A stretch of 30,394 bases of DNA from an uncultured archaeon (GTDB lineage Archaea > Halobacteriota > Methanosarcinia > Methanosarcinales > Methanoperedenaceae). Shown piece after piece: positions 10,157 through 17,841 of the stretch; position 1 is the stretch's first letter; the number at the start of each line of letters is the position of its first letter. Under the pieces are notes generated by a model that had not been told where the DNA came from, searched no databases, and was given only the letters and a program-made list of their open reading frames with translations. The stretch is taken from positions 1-30,394 of the forward strand of contig CABMIA010000185.1 in NCBI GenBank assembly GCA_902386085.1. Direction: 5' to 3'. The position numbers and the translations under genes are program-made.

Positions 10157-10777
10157 ATGGCTGTAAAGGATAATATAAAACCCACACGCTCGGAACTTAT
10201 CGAGCTAAAGAAGAAAATCAAGCTCAGCCAGAGCGGGCACAAGCTCCTAAAAATGAAGCGCGACGGCCTGATACTTGAACTTTTTGCCATTCTTGAGAAG
10301 GCAAAGGACATAAGGGCTGAGGTGGAGAAACAGTTTGCCCTGGCCTCGCAGAAGCTTGCCATTGCAAAATCGGTTGAGGGCGTGATAGTGGTGAAGTCCA
10401 TCGCTTTTGCGCTCAAGGATACGCCAAAGCTAGAACTTGAAAGTAAGAACGTTATGGGCGTTGTAGTGCCGAAGATCGAAGCATCAAGCGTGCATAAGAA
10501 GCTCGACGAGCACGGCTACGGTATTATTGGAACGACCTCCCGTATAGATGAGGCTGTGGACGCCTATGAAATACTGGTGGAAAAGATCATCCTCGCTGCA
10601 GAAATTGAGACAACGATGAAGAAGCTGCTTGAGGATATCGAGAAAACGAAGCGCAGGGTGAACGCGCTTGAGTTCAAGGTCATACCTGAGTTAAGCGAGG
10701 CAAAGGATTTCATTGTGCTGAGGCTTGAGGAAATGGAACGGGAGAATACCTTCAGGCTGAAGAGGATAAAAGGCTGA
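10157..10777 (+). CDS. ahaD: A-type ATP synthase subunit D (central rotor shaft)
   Basis: A 206-aa long antiparallel coiled coil that acts as the rotor shaft inside the A3B3 head. It starts at ATG 10157 (MAVKDNIKPTRSELIEL), directly after the ahaB stop; an earlier in-frame start would lie deep inside ahaB and is rejected. The N-terminal PTRSELIELKKKIKLSQSGHKLLKMKRDGL and the C-terminal RRVNALEFKVIPEL...FIVLRLEEMERENTFRLKRIK are hallmark segments of the family. It is the last gene of the operon. The unit ends at 10777, and no ahaG-like small ORF was seen. Confidence 0.96.
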   Translation: MAVKDNIKPTRSELIELKKKIKLSQSGHKLLKMKRDGLILELFAILEKAKDIRAEVEKQFALASQKLAIAKSVEGVIVVKSIAFALKDTPKLELESKNVMGVVVPKIEASSVHKKLDEHGYGIIGTTSRIDEAVDAYEILVEKIILAAEIETTMKKLLEDIEKTKRRVNALEFKVIPELSEAKDFIVLRLEEMERENTFRLKRIKG

Positions 10778-10844
10778 ACCATTTACGAAGCATTACCTGT
10801 ATCTTTTCAACATTGTCTTACTAATGTGGTTTTCGCCGCCCCGC

Positions 10845-10857
10845 AAACTATAAATTA
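10845..10857 (+). promoter_or_regulatory. TATA-like promoter before the Mo protein gene
   Basis: An AAACTATAAATTA element lies in the 197-bp gap between ahaD and the next gene. It is the best TATA-box match there, leaving a leader of roughly 90 nt before the GTG start at 10975. The gap otherwise holds no gene. The separation suggests the redox pair is transcribed independently of the ATP synthase operon. Confidence 0.4.
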
Positions 10858-10974
10858 ACTAAAACCTAACTATTAATTTAGCGAGTAAGTCCCAGTGGAA
10901 ATAGCTTTGCATCTGATGCATGAATTCCAAGCAGGATTCGCTTTTCTATTTTAGAACATCGGGGGAATCTTTCA

Positions 10975-11619
10975 GTGGCTCAAGAAAAAGAATCCAAATC
11001 CACCTTTGATACTGTCACCCGCAGGAAGTTCCTGGTATACCTCGGAATTTTTCTTGGCATAATAATTGCAGGCATAAGCCTCCTCAAAAAAGCAGGCATA
11101 AAAACAATCAACAGTTTCCGCATAAGGAGCGTCGAGCAAACCCCTTCATTTGACCCAGAAACATGGAAACTCACCGTGGAAGGACTTGTAAACACGCCCT
11201 TTATTCTCAGCTATGACGAACTTCTTCAACTTGAAAGCGAAGAGCAGGTATCCGATTTTCACTGTGTGGAAGGATGGTCTGTCGATAATGTCAAATGGAA
11301 AGGCGTGCGGTTAAAAACCATTTTTGACAGGGCAGGTCTCAAGCCGGACGCGGCATTTGCAACATTCCATTCGGGAAGTGACATATACAGCGACAGTCTC
11401 TCAATCCAGGAAGCACTCGAACCTTATGTCATGCTGGCTTACATGATGAATGACGAAATGCTGCCCGAAGATCAGGGAAGACCCCTGCGCCTTGTAATGC
11501 CGAGGATGTTCGGTTATAAGAATGTGAAATGGGTCAACAGGATTACTCTTGTAAGAGAACAGGAGACCGGCTACTGGGAAAACCTCGGATACAAGACCGA
11601 CGGAGTGTCGTACCCGTGA
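10975..11619 (+). CDS. Membrane-anchored sulfite-oxidase-like molybdopterin protein (SorA/MsrP-type Mo domain)
   Basis: A 214-aa protein with one oxidoreductase molybdopterin-binding domain of the sulfite oxidase/MsrP superfamily. The N-terminus carries a twin-Arg motif (RRKFL, residues 16-20) followed by a hydrophobic segment (about 20-38), so Tat export with a retained membrane anchor is likely. C97 in SDFHCVEGWS is at the position of the Mo-coordinating Cys. The downstream patterns VKWKGVRLKTIFDRAGL, MNDEMLPEDQGRPLRLVMPRMFGYKNVKWVN and the final YWENLGY are conserved in the family. The GTG start is supported by GGGGGAA about 9 nt upstream. The stop overlaps the start of a cytochrome b gene, so the two likely form one complex on the outer face of the membrane. 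The substrate (sulfite, Met-sulfoxide or other) is not readable from sequence. Confidence 0.88.
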   Translation: MAQEKESKSTFDTVTRRKFLVYLGIFLGIIIAGISLLKKAGIKTINSFRIRSVEQTPSFDPETWKLTVEGLVNTPFILSYDELLQLESEEQVSDFHCVEGWSVDNVKWKGVRLKTIFDRAGLKPDAAFATFHSGSDIYSDSLSIQEALEPYVMLAYMMNDEMLPEDQGRPLRLVMPRMFGYKNVKWVNRITLVREQETGYWENLGYKTDGVSYP

Positions 11620-12212
11620 AAATACTGAGGTTTGATTTTACCGCCAGAGTCTTCCACTGGTCTCACGCCATGATTTTCATCTGGCTCCTCACAACAGGAA
11701 TCCAGCTTTTCCTCACATCGAAATCACTTCTTGGAAACCCATTAATAAGGATTATCCATATATACGCATCCTTACCTTTCGTTTTATTGCCGGTTATCAT
11801 CTATATTTCAGGCAGCGCATCGCTCCGTAACGATGTAAAAGAGTTGATTTCGTGGAGCAGGGGTGATGTAAGGTGGTTCATCGATTTTTTAAGAATGAAA
11901 GGAACTTTCGCTGCCGGTAAATTCAACGGAGGGCAGAAAGCCAATTTTATGGCATCACTGATTGTCGTTATCGGGCTTTTGCTATCCGGTTCTGTTGTAT
12001 GGATGAAATCGATGTTCAGTGTGAACTTTGTGGAGGCAAGCTTCTTAATCCACGATTTCTTTGCTGTTATTTCCATCCTGCTGGTCTCAGGCCATATCAT
12101 TTCCAGTTTATACTATAGCGAGTCGCTGTACGGCATTGTTTATGGATATGTTAATGCAGAATGGGCAGAAAAGCATTATCCTGAATGGTCTGAACAGAAA
12201 AATCAAAAATGA
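11616..12212 (+). CDS. Membrane cytochrome b (b561/formate dehydrogenase gamma type)
   Basis: A 198-aa, four-helix b-type cytochrome. The start is the GTG at 11616, overlapping the stop of the Mo protein by 4 bp (GTGA). The frame stays open further upstream, but only inside the neighbouring gene. Candidate haem ligands are H14/H17 (RVFHWSHAMIF), H48 (IRIIHIYASLP), a His in FLIHDFFAV and a His in LVSGHIISSLYY. The ending SESLYGIVYGYVNAEWAEKHYPEW matches the C-terminus of cytochrome b subunits paired with periplasmic oxidoreductases. Its inferred role is electron exchange between the Mo domain and the quinone or methanophenazine pool. Confidence 0.85.
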   Translation: MKILRFDFTARVFHWSHAMIFIWLLTTGIQLFLTSKSLLGNPLIRIIHIYASLPFVLLPVIIYISGSASLRNDVKELISWSRGDVRWFIDFLRMKGTFAAGKFNGGQKANFMASLIVVIGLLLSGSVVWMKSMFSVNFVEASFLIHDFFAVISILLVSGHIISSLYYSESLYGIVYGYVNAEWAEKHYPEWSEQKNQK

Positions 12213-12214
12213 AA

Positions 12215-12835
12215 CTATGTTTTCTTTTCAAGAAATTCGGCAAAAGCAAGATTCCCGGTAATCTTCTTTATTTTTATTTTAACTATATCACCTTTGGCAG
12301 AACCGGGCACATAAATAGTATATTTCTCCTTTTTGGCAATACCGTCGCCTTTACTTCCTACAGCTTCTATTCTTACTTCGTAGGTTTCGCCCTCCACCAG
12401 AGGTGCCTCTTTTACAAGAACGGATGCCTGGCGTTTCGTGACAGGCCGGTGTGCGCCACAGGCATCGCACCGCAGCGTCAATATCCTGTCGCTTTTTATC
12501 AGGTGCGTATCAGGGCGGCCGCATTCCGAACACGTTACATAATCGCTCACATAGACGTTAATAAGTTCGGAAACTACGGCTGTTGAGAACTTGCCATGAA
12601 AGATCGCCCTTGTACCTTCAAGTTTACCAGCAGTGCCGAGTTCCTTCAAAAGGAATTTAAATACGTGCTCAGGATCACGATTTAATTTATCAGCTATGGC
12701 TGCAAAATTTTCAAGTACAGTTGTCTTTCCTTCAGTAAGCAATTTGGGCTCAGGAACTACAAAACGCTCCCCTGTACCGTTAATATCAGGGAGTTTAAGC
12801 ATTGCCCTGTCAAGGTCTGCCAGATAATCGTTCAT
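12215..12835 (-). CDS. Translation initiation factor aIF2 subunit beta with C-terminal TRAM domain
   Basis: A 206-aa protein. Residues 1 to about 135 are the archaeal IF2-beta core, with a helical domain that includes [18 protein letters not shown], then a zinc ribbon with [11 protein letters not shown] and [12 protein letters not shown]. Residues of about 142-205 form a TRAM-type beta-barrel ([53 protein letters not shown]). This TRAM fusion occurs in some methanogens. The protein helps the heterotrimeric aIF2 deliver initiator Met-tRNA. It lies 3 nt downstream of L10e on the same strand, so the two are co-transcribed. Confidence 0.95.
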   Translation of the reverse strand: MNDYLADLDRAMLKLPDINGTGERFVVPEPKLLTEGKTTVLENFAAIADKLNRDPEHVFKFLLKELGTAGKLEGTRAIFHGKFSTAVVSELINVYVSDYVTCSECGRPDTHLIKSDRILTLRCDACGAHRPVTKRQASVLVKEAPLVEGETYEVRIEAVGSKGDGIAKKEKYTIYVPGSAKGDIVKIKIKKITGNLAFAEFLEKKT

Positions 12836-12838
12836 AGT

Positions 12839-13360
12839 TTAGGTTAAAGCCAGCTCCTGGCCTTTTTCCACGATCAGCCTGATCGGGGTTGGCAGTTTAT
12901 GCCCTGCCGAGACAAGTGATTTTTTTGCCTGTTTGAAATTAGCGGGATTCACCATTAATGTCATGATCTTGTGGCCTGCTCTTACTCTGGCAGCAGTGCC
13001 TACTGCTTTCCCGAAAGCCTGGCGCATTCCCTGGGAAACCCTGTCCGCACCCGCCCCGGTTGCCTGCTTATTTTCCCTGAGAACTTCATGCGGGAAAACC
13101 CGGATCTTCAGGTGGTAATTCGTCGGCCCGATGCCTTCGAGTAATACCCTGTTTGCCGCGATGCGTGCAGCTTCAAGAGCGCTGTGCCTTATCTGGCATG
13201 CTTCTTTTGCGATCAGGGATATCTCAACAGGGAACTCATCTTTCAAATTTCCTATGTCATAGGTTACTATTTTGCTTCCCGGCACACCGCCCATATATTC
13301 CCGTCTTGTATACGAGCGCTGGGTGATGTTCCTGTACATTCTTCCTGGTTTTCTTGCCAT
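12839..13360 (-). CDS. rpl10e: Large subunit ribosomal protein L10e (uL16)
   Basis: A 173-aa protein with the L10e signature from the start ([30 protein letters not shown]) and the conserved [38 protein letters not shown] segment. It binds 23S rRNA near the peptidyl transferase centre. The ATG at 13360 is preceded by GGAGG (minus strand, 13372-13376 region). A TATA box lies at about 13433-13442. The downstream neighbour on the same strand is aIF2-beta. Confidence 0.97.
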   Translation of the reverse strand: MARKPGRMYRNITQRSYTRREYMGGVPGSKIVTYDIGNLKDEFPVEISLIAKEACQIRHSALEAARIAANRVLLEGIGPTNYHLKIRVFPHEVLRENKQATGAGADRVSQGMRQAFGKAVGTAARVRAGHKIMTLMVNPANFKQAKKSLVSAGHKLPTPIRLIVEKGQELALT

Positions 13361-13432
13361 TGAATAATCCTCCGATAATCGGAATATTTATTAAAAATGC
13401 CTTATGCGATTTCAGTCCACCATGACTTTTGA

Positions 13433-13442
13433 GTTTATAAGC
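13433..13442 (-). promoter_or_regulatory. TATA box for the L10e-aIF2-beta unit
   Basis: On the minus strand GCTTATAAAC lies about 73-82 nt upstream of the L10e start, in the divergent intergenic region. The transcript would have a leader of about 50 nt that includes the GGAGG Shine-Dalgarno. The Shine-Dalgarno lies inside a short inverted repeat (CCGAT/ATCGG, 13372-13382). Confidence 0.5.
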
Positions 13443-13474
13443 TTTATTGAAATCCGATGTTACGATGTTACAGA

Positions 13475-13487
13475 GAATATATATATG
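13475..13487 (+). promoter_or_regulatory. TATA-like element for the TRAM gene
   Basis: GAATATATATATG lies in the divergent region between L10e and the TRAM gene. It would place the transcription start near 13510 and leave a leader of about 90 nt before the TRAM ATG at 13603. A GAGGTA Shine-Dalgarno sits near 13592. Confidence 0.45.
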
Positions 13488-13602
13488 AATACGTTGCTTG
13501 ATGTATTATCAGTTGGCTTATCAGGTAGTTATAGAGCGCGGGGTAATCCCCTATGTTCTTGCTTTTTTAGGTAGATTGATTAAAAATAAACAGAGGTAAC
13601 AG

Positions 13603-13821
13603 ATGTTTACAGAACAAGATAGAGAATCTCCTGTCTCAGCAGGCGGTGTCCACGATGTCGCAATTGAGGGCATTGCCAGGGAAGGAGATGGAATAGCACG
13701 TATACAGGGCTTTGTGATCTTTGTGCCTGGCACAAAGGTCGGAGACCATGTTACGATAAAGATTGACCGGGTAATGCGAAAATTTGCAATCGCGGCCCTT
13801 ACAGAAACTAAGAAGAATTAA
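13603..13821 (+). CDS. Solo TRAM-domain protein
   Basis: A 72-aa stand-alone TRAM beta-barrel: VAIEGIAREGDGIARIQGFVIFVPGTKVGDHVTIKIDRVMRKFAIAAL. The TRAM fold binds RNA, and solo TRAM proteins of methanogens have been linked to RNA chaperone or cold-response roles (family knowledge). It has a good Shine-Dalgarno (GAGGTA). The next gene starts 17 nt after its stop. It faces away from an aIF2-beta gene that carries the same domain at its C-terminus. Confidence 0.93.
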   Translation: MFTEQDRESPVSAGGVHDVAIEGIAREGDGIARIQGFVIFVPGTKVGDHVTIKIDRVMRKFAIAALTETKKN

Positions 13822-13838
13822 TCAACGGAGATAACAAC

Positions 13839-14027
13839 ATGAATTACGAAAATAGAGGCGGTTTCAGGCCAAGCGGTCCGAGAAATATGCATATGGGTCC
13901 CAGAGAGATGCACAAAGCAACATGTGCAGACTGCGGTCAGGAGACCGAGGTACCTTTTGTGCCATCCGGCGACAGACCTGTATACTGCAGGGATTGCTAC
14001 CAGAACCACAGACCAAAGAGATACTGA
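13839..14027 (+). CDS. Small CxxC...CxxC zinc-binding protein
   Basis: A 62-aa protein with a Gly/Arg/Met-rich N-terminus (MNYENRGGFRPSGPRNMHMGPREMHK) and a C-terminal zinc-ribbon-like module: CADCGQETEVPFVPSGDRPVYCRDCYQNHRPKRY. This is the widespread CxxC-x17-CxxC family found in archaea and bacteria, with no established function. It has a GGAG Shine-Dalgarno and lies 17 nt after the TRAM gene, suggesting a common transcript and possibly an RNA-related role. Confidence 0.85.
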   Translation: MNYENRGGFRPSGPRNMHMGPREMHKATCADCGQETEVPFVPSGDRPVYCRDCYQNHRPKRY

Positions 14028-14095
14028 ATATAAAATAAACTGAATATAGAATAAGACGGATTTTTTAATAAAACGGGCACTGATATAAACCATAT

Positions 14096-14160
14096 CGATA
14101 CCCCAGCGTCCTTGTATCGGGGGGAAATATTATCCCTTCGATCTGTTTTTTAGCCATTAT
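14096..14160 (+). terminator. Hairpin and T-run after the zinc-ribbon gene
   Basis: A hairpin with 6-bp arms, CGATAC (14096-14101) and GTATCG (14114-14119), is followed by T-rich stretches (CTGTTTTTTAG, then ATTTTTTTAATAA near 14156). This is consistent with transcription ending for the TRAM/zinc-ribbon unit. Confidence 0.35.
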
Positions 14161-14200
14161 TTTTTTAATAATACCAGTTTATTTGATTCTTGATTAACAT

Positions 14201-14210
14201 AACTATATAG
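14201..14210 (+). promoter_or_regulatory. TATA-like element before the small Cys-rich gene
   Basis: AACTATATAG lies 36 nt upstream of the ATG at 14246, a normal spacing for an archaeal promoter with a short leader. A GAGGT Shine-Dalgarno at 14235-14239 sits between them. Confidence 0.45.
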
Positions 14211-14245
14211 CTTCAGGAAATGATTACATCCTAAGAGGTAAAAAG

Positions 14246-14425
14246 ATGATTTTTAAAGAAGATTGTGCCGATTTTGGCTATTCAAAGAATGATATTACTG
14301 AAACTGGGGCAGAGCAAAGGAGATTTATGAATATTCCTGATTGTAAAATACATAAAATGTCCCTGTGCGGATGTTCTGAAACCTGCACATATTATTCTGG
14401 TAATGTTTTAACTGTCTCCGAATGA
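14246..14425 (+). CDS. Small Cys-rich protein of unknown function
   Basis: A 59-aa ORF: ATG 14246, TGA 14423-14425. It has a clean Shine-Dalgarno (GAGGT, 14235-14239) and an upstream TATA-like box. It has five Cys, three of them clustered as CGCSETC (residues 41-47), plus C7 and C33. This suggests metal or Fe-S binding, or a small redox protein. I do not recognise a named family. It converges with the DUF488 gene and their stops are 16 nt apart. Confidence 0.6.
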   Translation: MIFKEDCADFGYSKNDITETGAEQRRFMNIPDCKIHKMSLCGCSETCTYYSGNVLTVSE

Positions 14426-14441
14426 AAAAATAAAGCCTCTG

Positions 14442-14771
14442 TCAAAGCTTATTTATCATATCTATTAAAATAAACCTGTGGCAGTGGTTTTCGTTGTTAT
14501 GGCAGGAGCATACAAGATAAACATCGGCGTCTTTTGAAAGTTTTTTGATATCTTTCATAAGCGTCCTTGCTTCAAATGAAGATGACATTTCATTCCTGAA
14601 TCGCTCTTCATATTCTTCCCAGTTTATTCTTCCCGCCTGCGAATCTCTCAGTAGGTCCCAGGATGGTGCGAGAAAACTGCCGCTACATCGCATTACAGAT
14701 ACTTTATGTGCCTCTTTGGGAATCTCTGTCCCCCATCCTTTAAATTGGTTATAATAAGTTTCTTTTAACAT
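14442..14771 (-). CDS. DUF488 family protein
   Basis: A 109-aa protein with the DUF488 C-terminal motif VYLVCSCHNNENHCHRFILIDMI (Cys and CHR close together), a central WDLLRDSQAGRINWEEYEERFRNEM helix and a basic N-terminus. DUF488 proteins are small, often stand-alone cytosolic proteins; no biochemical role is assigned here. The ATG at 14771 was used; no strong Shine-Dalgarno is visible. Confidence 0.78.
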   Translation of the reverse strand: MLKETYYNQFKGWGTEIPKEAHKVSVMRCSGSFLAPSWDLLRDSQAGRINWEEYEERFRNEMSSSFEARTLMKDIKKLSKDADVYLVCSCHNNENHCHRFILIDMINKL

Positions 14772-14878
14772 TTTTCGGTATGCTCCTGTCTGTATTACAG
14801 CATCTCCTATTAGATAACTTTAAGCCTTAGCATGGGCAAGCCATTGACCTAAAAGGTATGGTGCCGCACCTTTTCTTG

Positions 14879-15892
14879 TCATGCGATCTTGCTTATTATC
14901 GCATCCACCATCTCACTTGACCTTGCATTTCCGCCAAGGTCGTAGGTCAGGTACTTTCCCTCTGCGATCACGTTCTCTGTAGCATCGAAAATCGCTTTCG
15001 AATTCTCATGCTCGCCGAGATAATCAAGCAGCCAGGCACCTGCAAGCACCGTGGCAACAGGATTCACCTTATCCAGCCCCGCATACTTTGGCGCAGAGCC
15101 GTGGGCAGGTTCAAACAGCGCATAGTTATCCCCGATGTTCGCAGAGTAAATGAGACCAATGCTGCCTACAAGGGCAGAGCACTCCTCGCTCAGGATATCC
15201 ATGAAAAGATTCGTTGAGAGGAGGACTTTCCGGTTGAAAATCTGCGGGTTCTTGATCAACTGCTGTGCTATATTATCGATATGGTATTCCTCTACCTCAA
15301 CAGGATAATTTTCACCGGCCTTTTTCACTTCTTCAAGGAATGTCCCATCCGTCTCCTTCAAAATGTTGCTCTTGTGGATCGCCACCACGCCATTCCACCC
15401 GCGGCGAACCGCTTCTTCAAACGCGTACCTGGCCACATTCCTGCAGGCAGGCCTTGTGATTTTACGGATAGAGATAAGAACATCGTCCGTCAGCCTGATC
15501 TCTTTTGCAAAATAAAAACCCTCCGTACCTTCGCGCACGCACACGAAATCAACGTCCCCGAGCGGCTTCTGGGTATTGGGGAATGATTTGATCGGCCTGA
15601 CATTGGCATAGAGGTTGAATTTCTGGCGGATGGACACAGCCACGCTCTTCGGGGAACCCGGACCGCCAGGCGTTGTGGTCGGGCCCTTGAAGCCCGCATC
15701 TGTGCTGCCCAGAATATCCCATGTCTCCTCGGGAATAAGCGAATCCCCGCCATGCTGCTGCCACCATTCCGCACCTGCTTCGCACATGATGAACTCAACA
15801 TTTGTTCCTGCCGCTTCCATTACCCGAAGCATGTTATCCACAAGCTCAGGGCCTACGCCGTCACCTTTTATTACTGCTGCTTTCTTGCTCAT
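14879..15892 (-). CDS. Isocitrate/3-isopropylmalate dehydrogenase family enzyme
   Basis: A 337-aa NAD(P)-dependent beta-decarboxylating dehydrogenase. Seen are the N-terminal GDGVGPELVDNML, the substrate-binding SVAVSIRQKFNLYANVRPIKS, the Tyr/Lys catalytic regions (EGFYFAKEIR; AIHKSNILKETDG), the metal-binding NLFMDILSEECSALVGSIGL and the cofactor region (ALFEPAHGSAPKYAG). The group includes isocitrate, isopropylmalate and homoisocitrate dehydrogenases. The VRPIKSFPNTQKPL loop and the EGTEGFY motif fit a monofunctional IDH-like member, but substrate and cofactor are not settled by eye. It stands alone, with its own upstream region. Confidence 0.88.
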   Translation of the reverse strand: MSKKAAVIKGDGVGPELVDNMLRVMEAAGTNVEFIMCEAGAEWWQQHGGDSLIPEETWDILGSTDAGFKGPTTTPGGPGSPKSVAVSIRQKFNLYANVRPIKSFPNTQKPLGDVDFVCVREGTEGFYFAKEIRLTDDVLISIRKITRPACRNVARYAFEEAVRRGWNGVVAIHKSNILKETDGTFLEEVKKAGENYPVEVEEYHIDNIAQQLIKNPQIFNRKVLLSTNLFMDILSEECSALVGSIGLIYSANIGDNYALFEPAHGSAPKYAGLDKVNPVATVLAGAWLLDYLGEHENSKAIFDATENVIAEGKYLTYDLGGNARSSEMVDAIISKIA

Positions 15893-16033
15893 GATTATCT
15901 CTCTGTGCCCCTTTCATAAACACAAATGAGTATTAAGTTTATCATCAGGAGACCGTTTCAATTCATGTAGGTAGTTTGGTCTATGTGTTGCACACTTTCA
16001 CTGCATATAACTTTTTGTTGGTAGTTATCCTAA

Positions 16034-16052
16034 GATAGATACAATATCTATC
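16034..16052 (-). terminator. Hairpin at the 3' end of the membrane-protein unit
   Basis: A near-perfect hairpin (8-bp arms GATAGATA/TATCTATC, 3-nt loop CAA) overlaps the stop codon of the 415-aa gene. It is A/T-rich and not followed by a long T-run on the minus strand, so its role as terminator or RNA-stability element is uncertain. Confidence 0.3.
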
Positions 16053-17298
16053 ATTGGAATGAGTCAAGCAAATCGCTGATAATTTCGCTTGCAAGAAAAT
16101 CGTCCTTAATTACATTATACTTCTTCAAATGGCTTTTTAATGACCAGAGCAAATCATTATTTGCTACATAGATAAAGACTAAAGCGGATAGCAACACTAA
16201 AGCAATTATTACACTTGAATAAAAACTATAACTTTGCTTTACATTGACTGGTAAATTAATCATTGAGAATGCAAAAACTAAAAATATTGCCGTAGTTGAT
16301 AGTAATAGAGCCATAGAAAATTTTGTCCTAAGCTTTGTATATTTAAATTCAGTACCAATTCTAAAAAAATATGTATCCTCGCCCCTCTTATACCGACAAA
16401 AATGTCCTATAGCAATCAAAACTGATGGATATTCTCCGTATTTATCTATCAATTCATCCAAATATTCTTTGGATAGATTCTTACGCCTCTTGCTCAAAAA
16501 AATACATACAGCCGAGGATGTCCATTTGATATTAATTGGAAGTGTTTCGATAATTGCTTTCTTGCCTTGCTCAAACTGCTCCTGTTCTTGAACGGGATTA
16601 ATAATGACAGGTTTAATAAAAGAGTCTTGAATTAATTGCATAATATCTATTCGATATATTGAATTATTGAGGAGCAAGCTACTTTGAATATTTGGAGTAA
16701 ACTGTCCACTATCAATTAATTTTTTTATAATATCTTTAATTTGATTGTAACTGAAGCTTAAATCAGACAATTCATACTCTAAATCCTCATAATTAATACT
16801 ACCATCCATGATTTTTTCATAAGTGTATTCTATTCTTCGCCCGAGCCTTCTGAAAAATCTATTTATTTCTTCTCTATTGTTAGCTAAGTCAACAAGAGAG
16901 TAACATAAAAATATTAGGGATACCCAATATAATTTTAATCCATCCATTAGCGTTTTAGGCATTTCGGTATTTGTATAAAGTAAGCCAGCGGTTAGTAAAA
17001 ATAATAACAGCGCATTAACACCATTTTTTGATAAACCACGTCCTTTAGTAATATATTTAGAAAATTGAATTATTAGCTCTACTAAATAGGCTATTGAACC
17101 ACTGAAACCAATAGTCTTTTCTTCCCCTTTTATCGTTTTACTTTTAAATGTAGGTTTAAGCCTGATTTTTAAAATGTTATCCTCAAAAGTAAATCCTTGT
17201 CCAACAAACTCTGTGCCTCTTGTCGGTTCGGCAGGCGCTGTTTGAGATGTTTGTAGTGATGCTGTTTGTTCATGTTGATTTGTCTGTTCAGGGGGCAT
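16051..17298 (-). CDS. Unknown four-helix membrane protein
   Basis: A 415-aa protein that I do not recognise. It has a Gln/Thr/Pro-rich N-terminal tail (1-30), TM segments at about 94-109 and 121-138, and a 190-residue cytosolic-looking central region (about 140-325) rich in charged helices (NREEINRFFRRLGRRIEYTYEKIMDG; winged-helix-like DLSFSYNQIKDIIKKLIDSGQF). TM3 is at about 327-345, TM4 at about 361-378, then a charged C-terminal tail. Composition is distinctly AT-rich against the flanking core genes, suggesting transfer. It starts 3 nt after the 129-aa gene, so the two form one transcription unit and may work together. Confidence 0.7.
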   Translation of the reverse strand: MPPEQTNQHEQTASLQTSQTAPAEPTRGTEFVGQGFTFEDNILKIRLKPTFKSKTIKGEEKTIGFSGSIAYLVELIIQFSKYITKGRGLSKNGVNALLLFLLTAGLLYTNTEMPKTLMDGLKLYWVSLIFLCYSLVDLANNREEINRFFRRLGRRIEYTYEKIMDGSINYEDLEYELSDLSFSYNQIKDIIKKLIDSGQFTPNIQSSLLLNNSIYRIDIMQLIQDSFIKPVIINPVQEQEQFEQGKKAIIETLPINIKWTSSAVCIFLSKRRKNLSKEYLDELIDKYGEYPSVLIAIGHFCRYKRGEDTYFFRIGTEFKYTKLRTKFSMALLLSTTAIFLVFAFSMINLPVNVKQSYSFYSSVIIALVLLSALVFIYVANNDLLWSLKSHLKKYNVIKDDFLASEIISDLLDSFQ

Positions 17299-17301
17299 CG
17301 G

Positions 17302-17691
17302 TTAGCGCATCCCGACAAGCAGAAAGTTTGCTAAACGGCGATAGTCATTCCTCAATTCATTATGAATAGTATTAGCTGAATAGAATGGAACATTACTATT
17401 ATTTGAATCAAAAATATTAATAATGTATTGGCTACCATTGTACGATTCATCAATTCTCCTTATCTGCCGTAATCCGAGCGTATGCACATCAACTTTTCGG
17501 CCATCAAAACTAAAATAGAATAAGATGTTCTCGTGTACCACAATAATCTGATAAATTGAACCACTAATAGCTGTTATCCAGAATTGTAAGTTAGCATTGC
17601 CAAAAAAGGATTGTAGATATTCTATCAACAAATTAGGCTGCAAATTCATACTTTGAAGACCAGCTTGAATTTGCTGTGTAAGTCTATACAT
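17302..17691 (-). CDS. Unknown small soluble protein, partner of the 415-aa membrane protein
   Basis: A 129-aa protein without a recognised domain. It has an amphipathic N-terminal helix (MYRLTQQIQAGLQSMNLQPNLLIEYLQSFFG) followed by alternating beta-strand segments (FWITAISGSIYQIIVVHENILFYFSFDGRKVDVHTL, SQYIINIFDSNNSNVPFYS) and a C-terminal helix. The strand pattern is loosely reminiscent of a PH-like fold, but that is only an impression. AT-rich. Expressed from a TATA box just upstream, and lies 3 nt ahead of the membrane-protein gene. Confidence 0.65.
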   Translation of the reverse strand: MYRLTQQIQAGLQSMNLQPNLLIEYLQSFFGNANLQFWITAISGSIYQIIVVHENILFYFSFDGRKVDVHTLGLRQIRRIDESYNGSQYIINIFDSNNSNVPFYSANTIHNELRNDYRRLANFLLVGMR

Positions 17692-17710
17692 TCAGCTTTA
17701 TCATCTCAAG

Positions 17711-17723
17711 CTATATATTTAAG
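17711..17723 (-). promoter_or_regulatory. TATA box for the two-gene membrane unit
   Basis: On the minus strand TCTTAAATATATAG lies 20-32 nt upstream of the ATG at 17691. That spacing predicts a leaderless or nearly leaderless transcript. Confidence 0.5.
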
Positions 17724-17841
17724 ACTTTCCTATATTTATTTATGATTGTTATATTAATGCTATTGATGATAATTTTGTTCCATCTCACAAAAATCCATCT
17801 CCTATTTTCTTAGCGGTCAATTATCGTATATGAGCCAAGAC

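Noticed and set aside
16034..16052. A strong intrinsic terminator for the membrane unit
   Set aside because: The hairpin is clear but the following bases are not T-rich on the minus strand, so it was kept only as a low-confidence feature.
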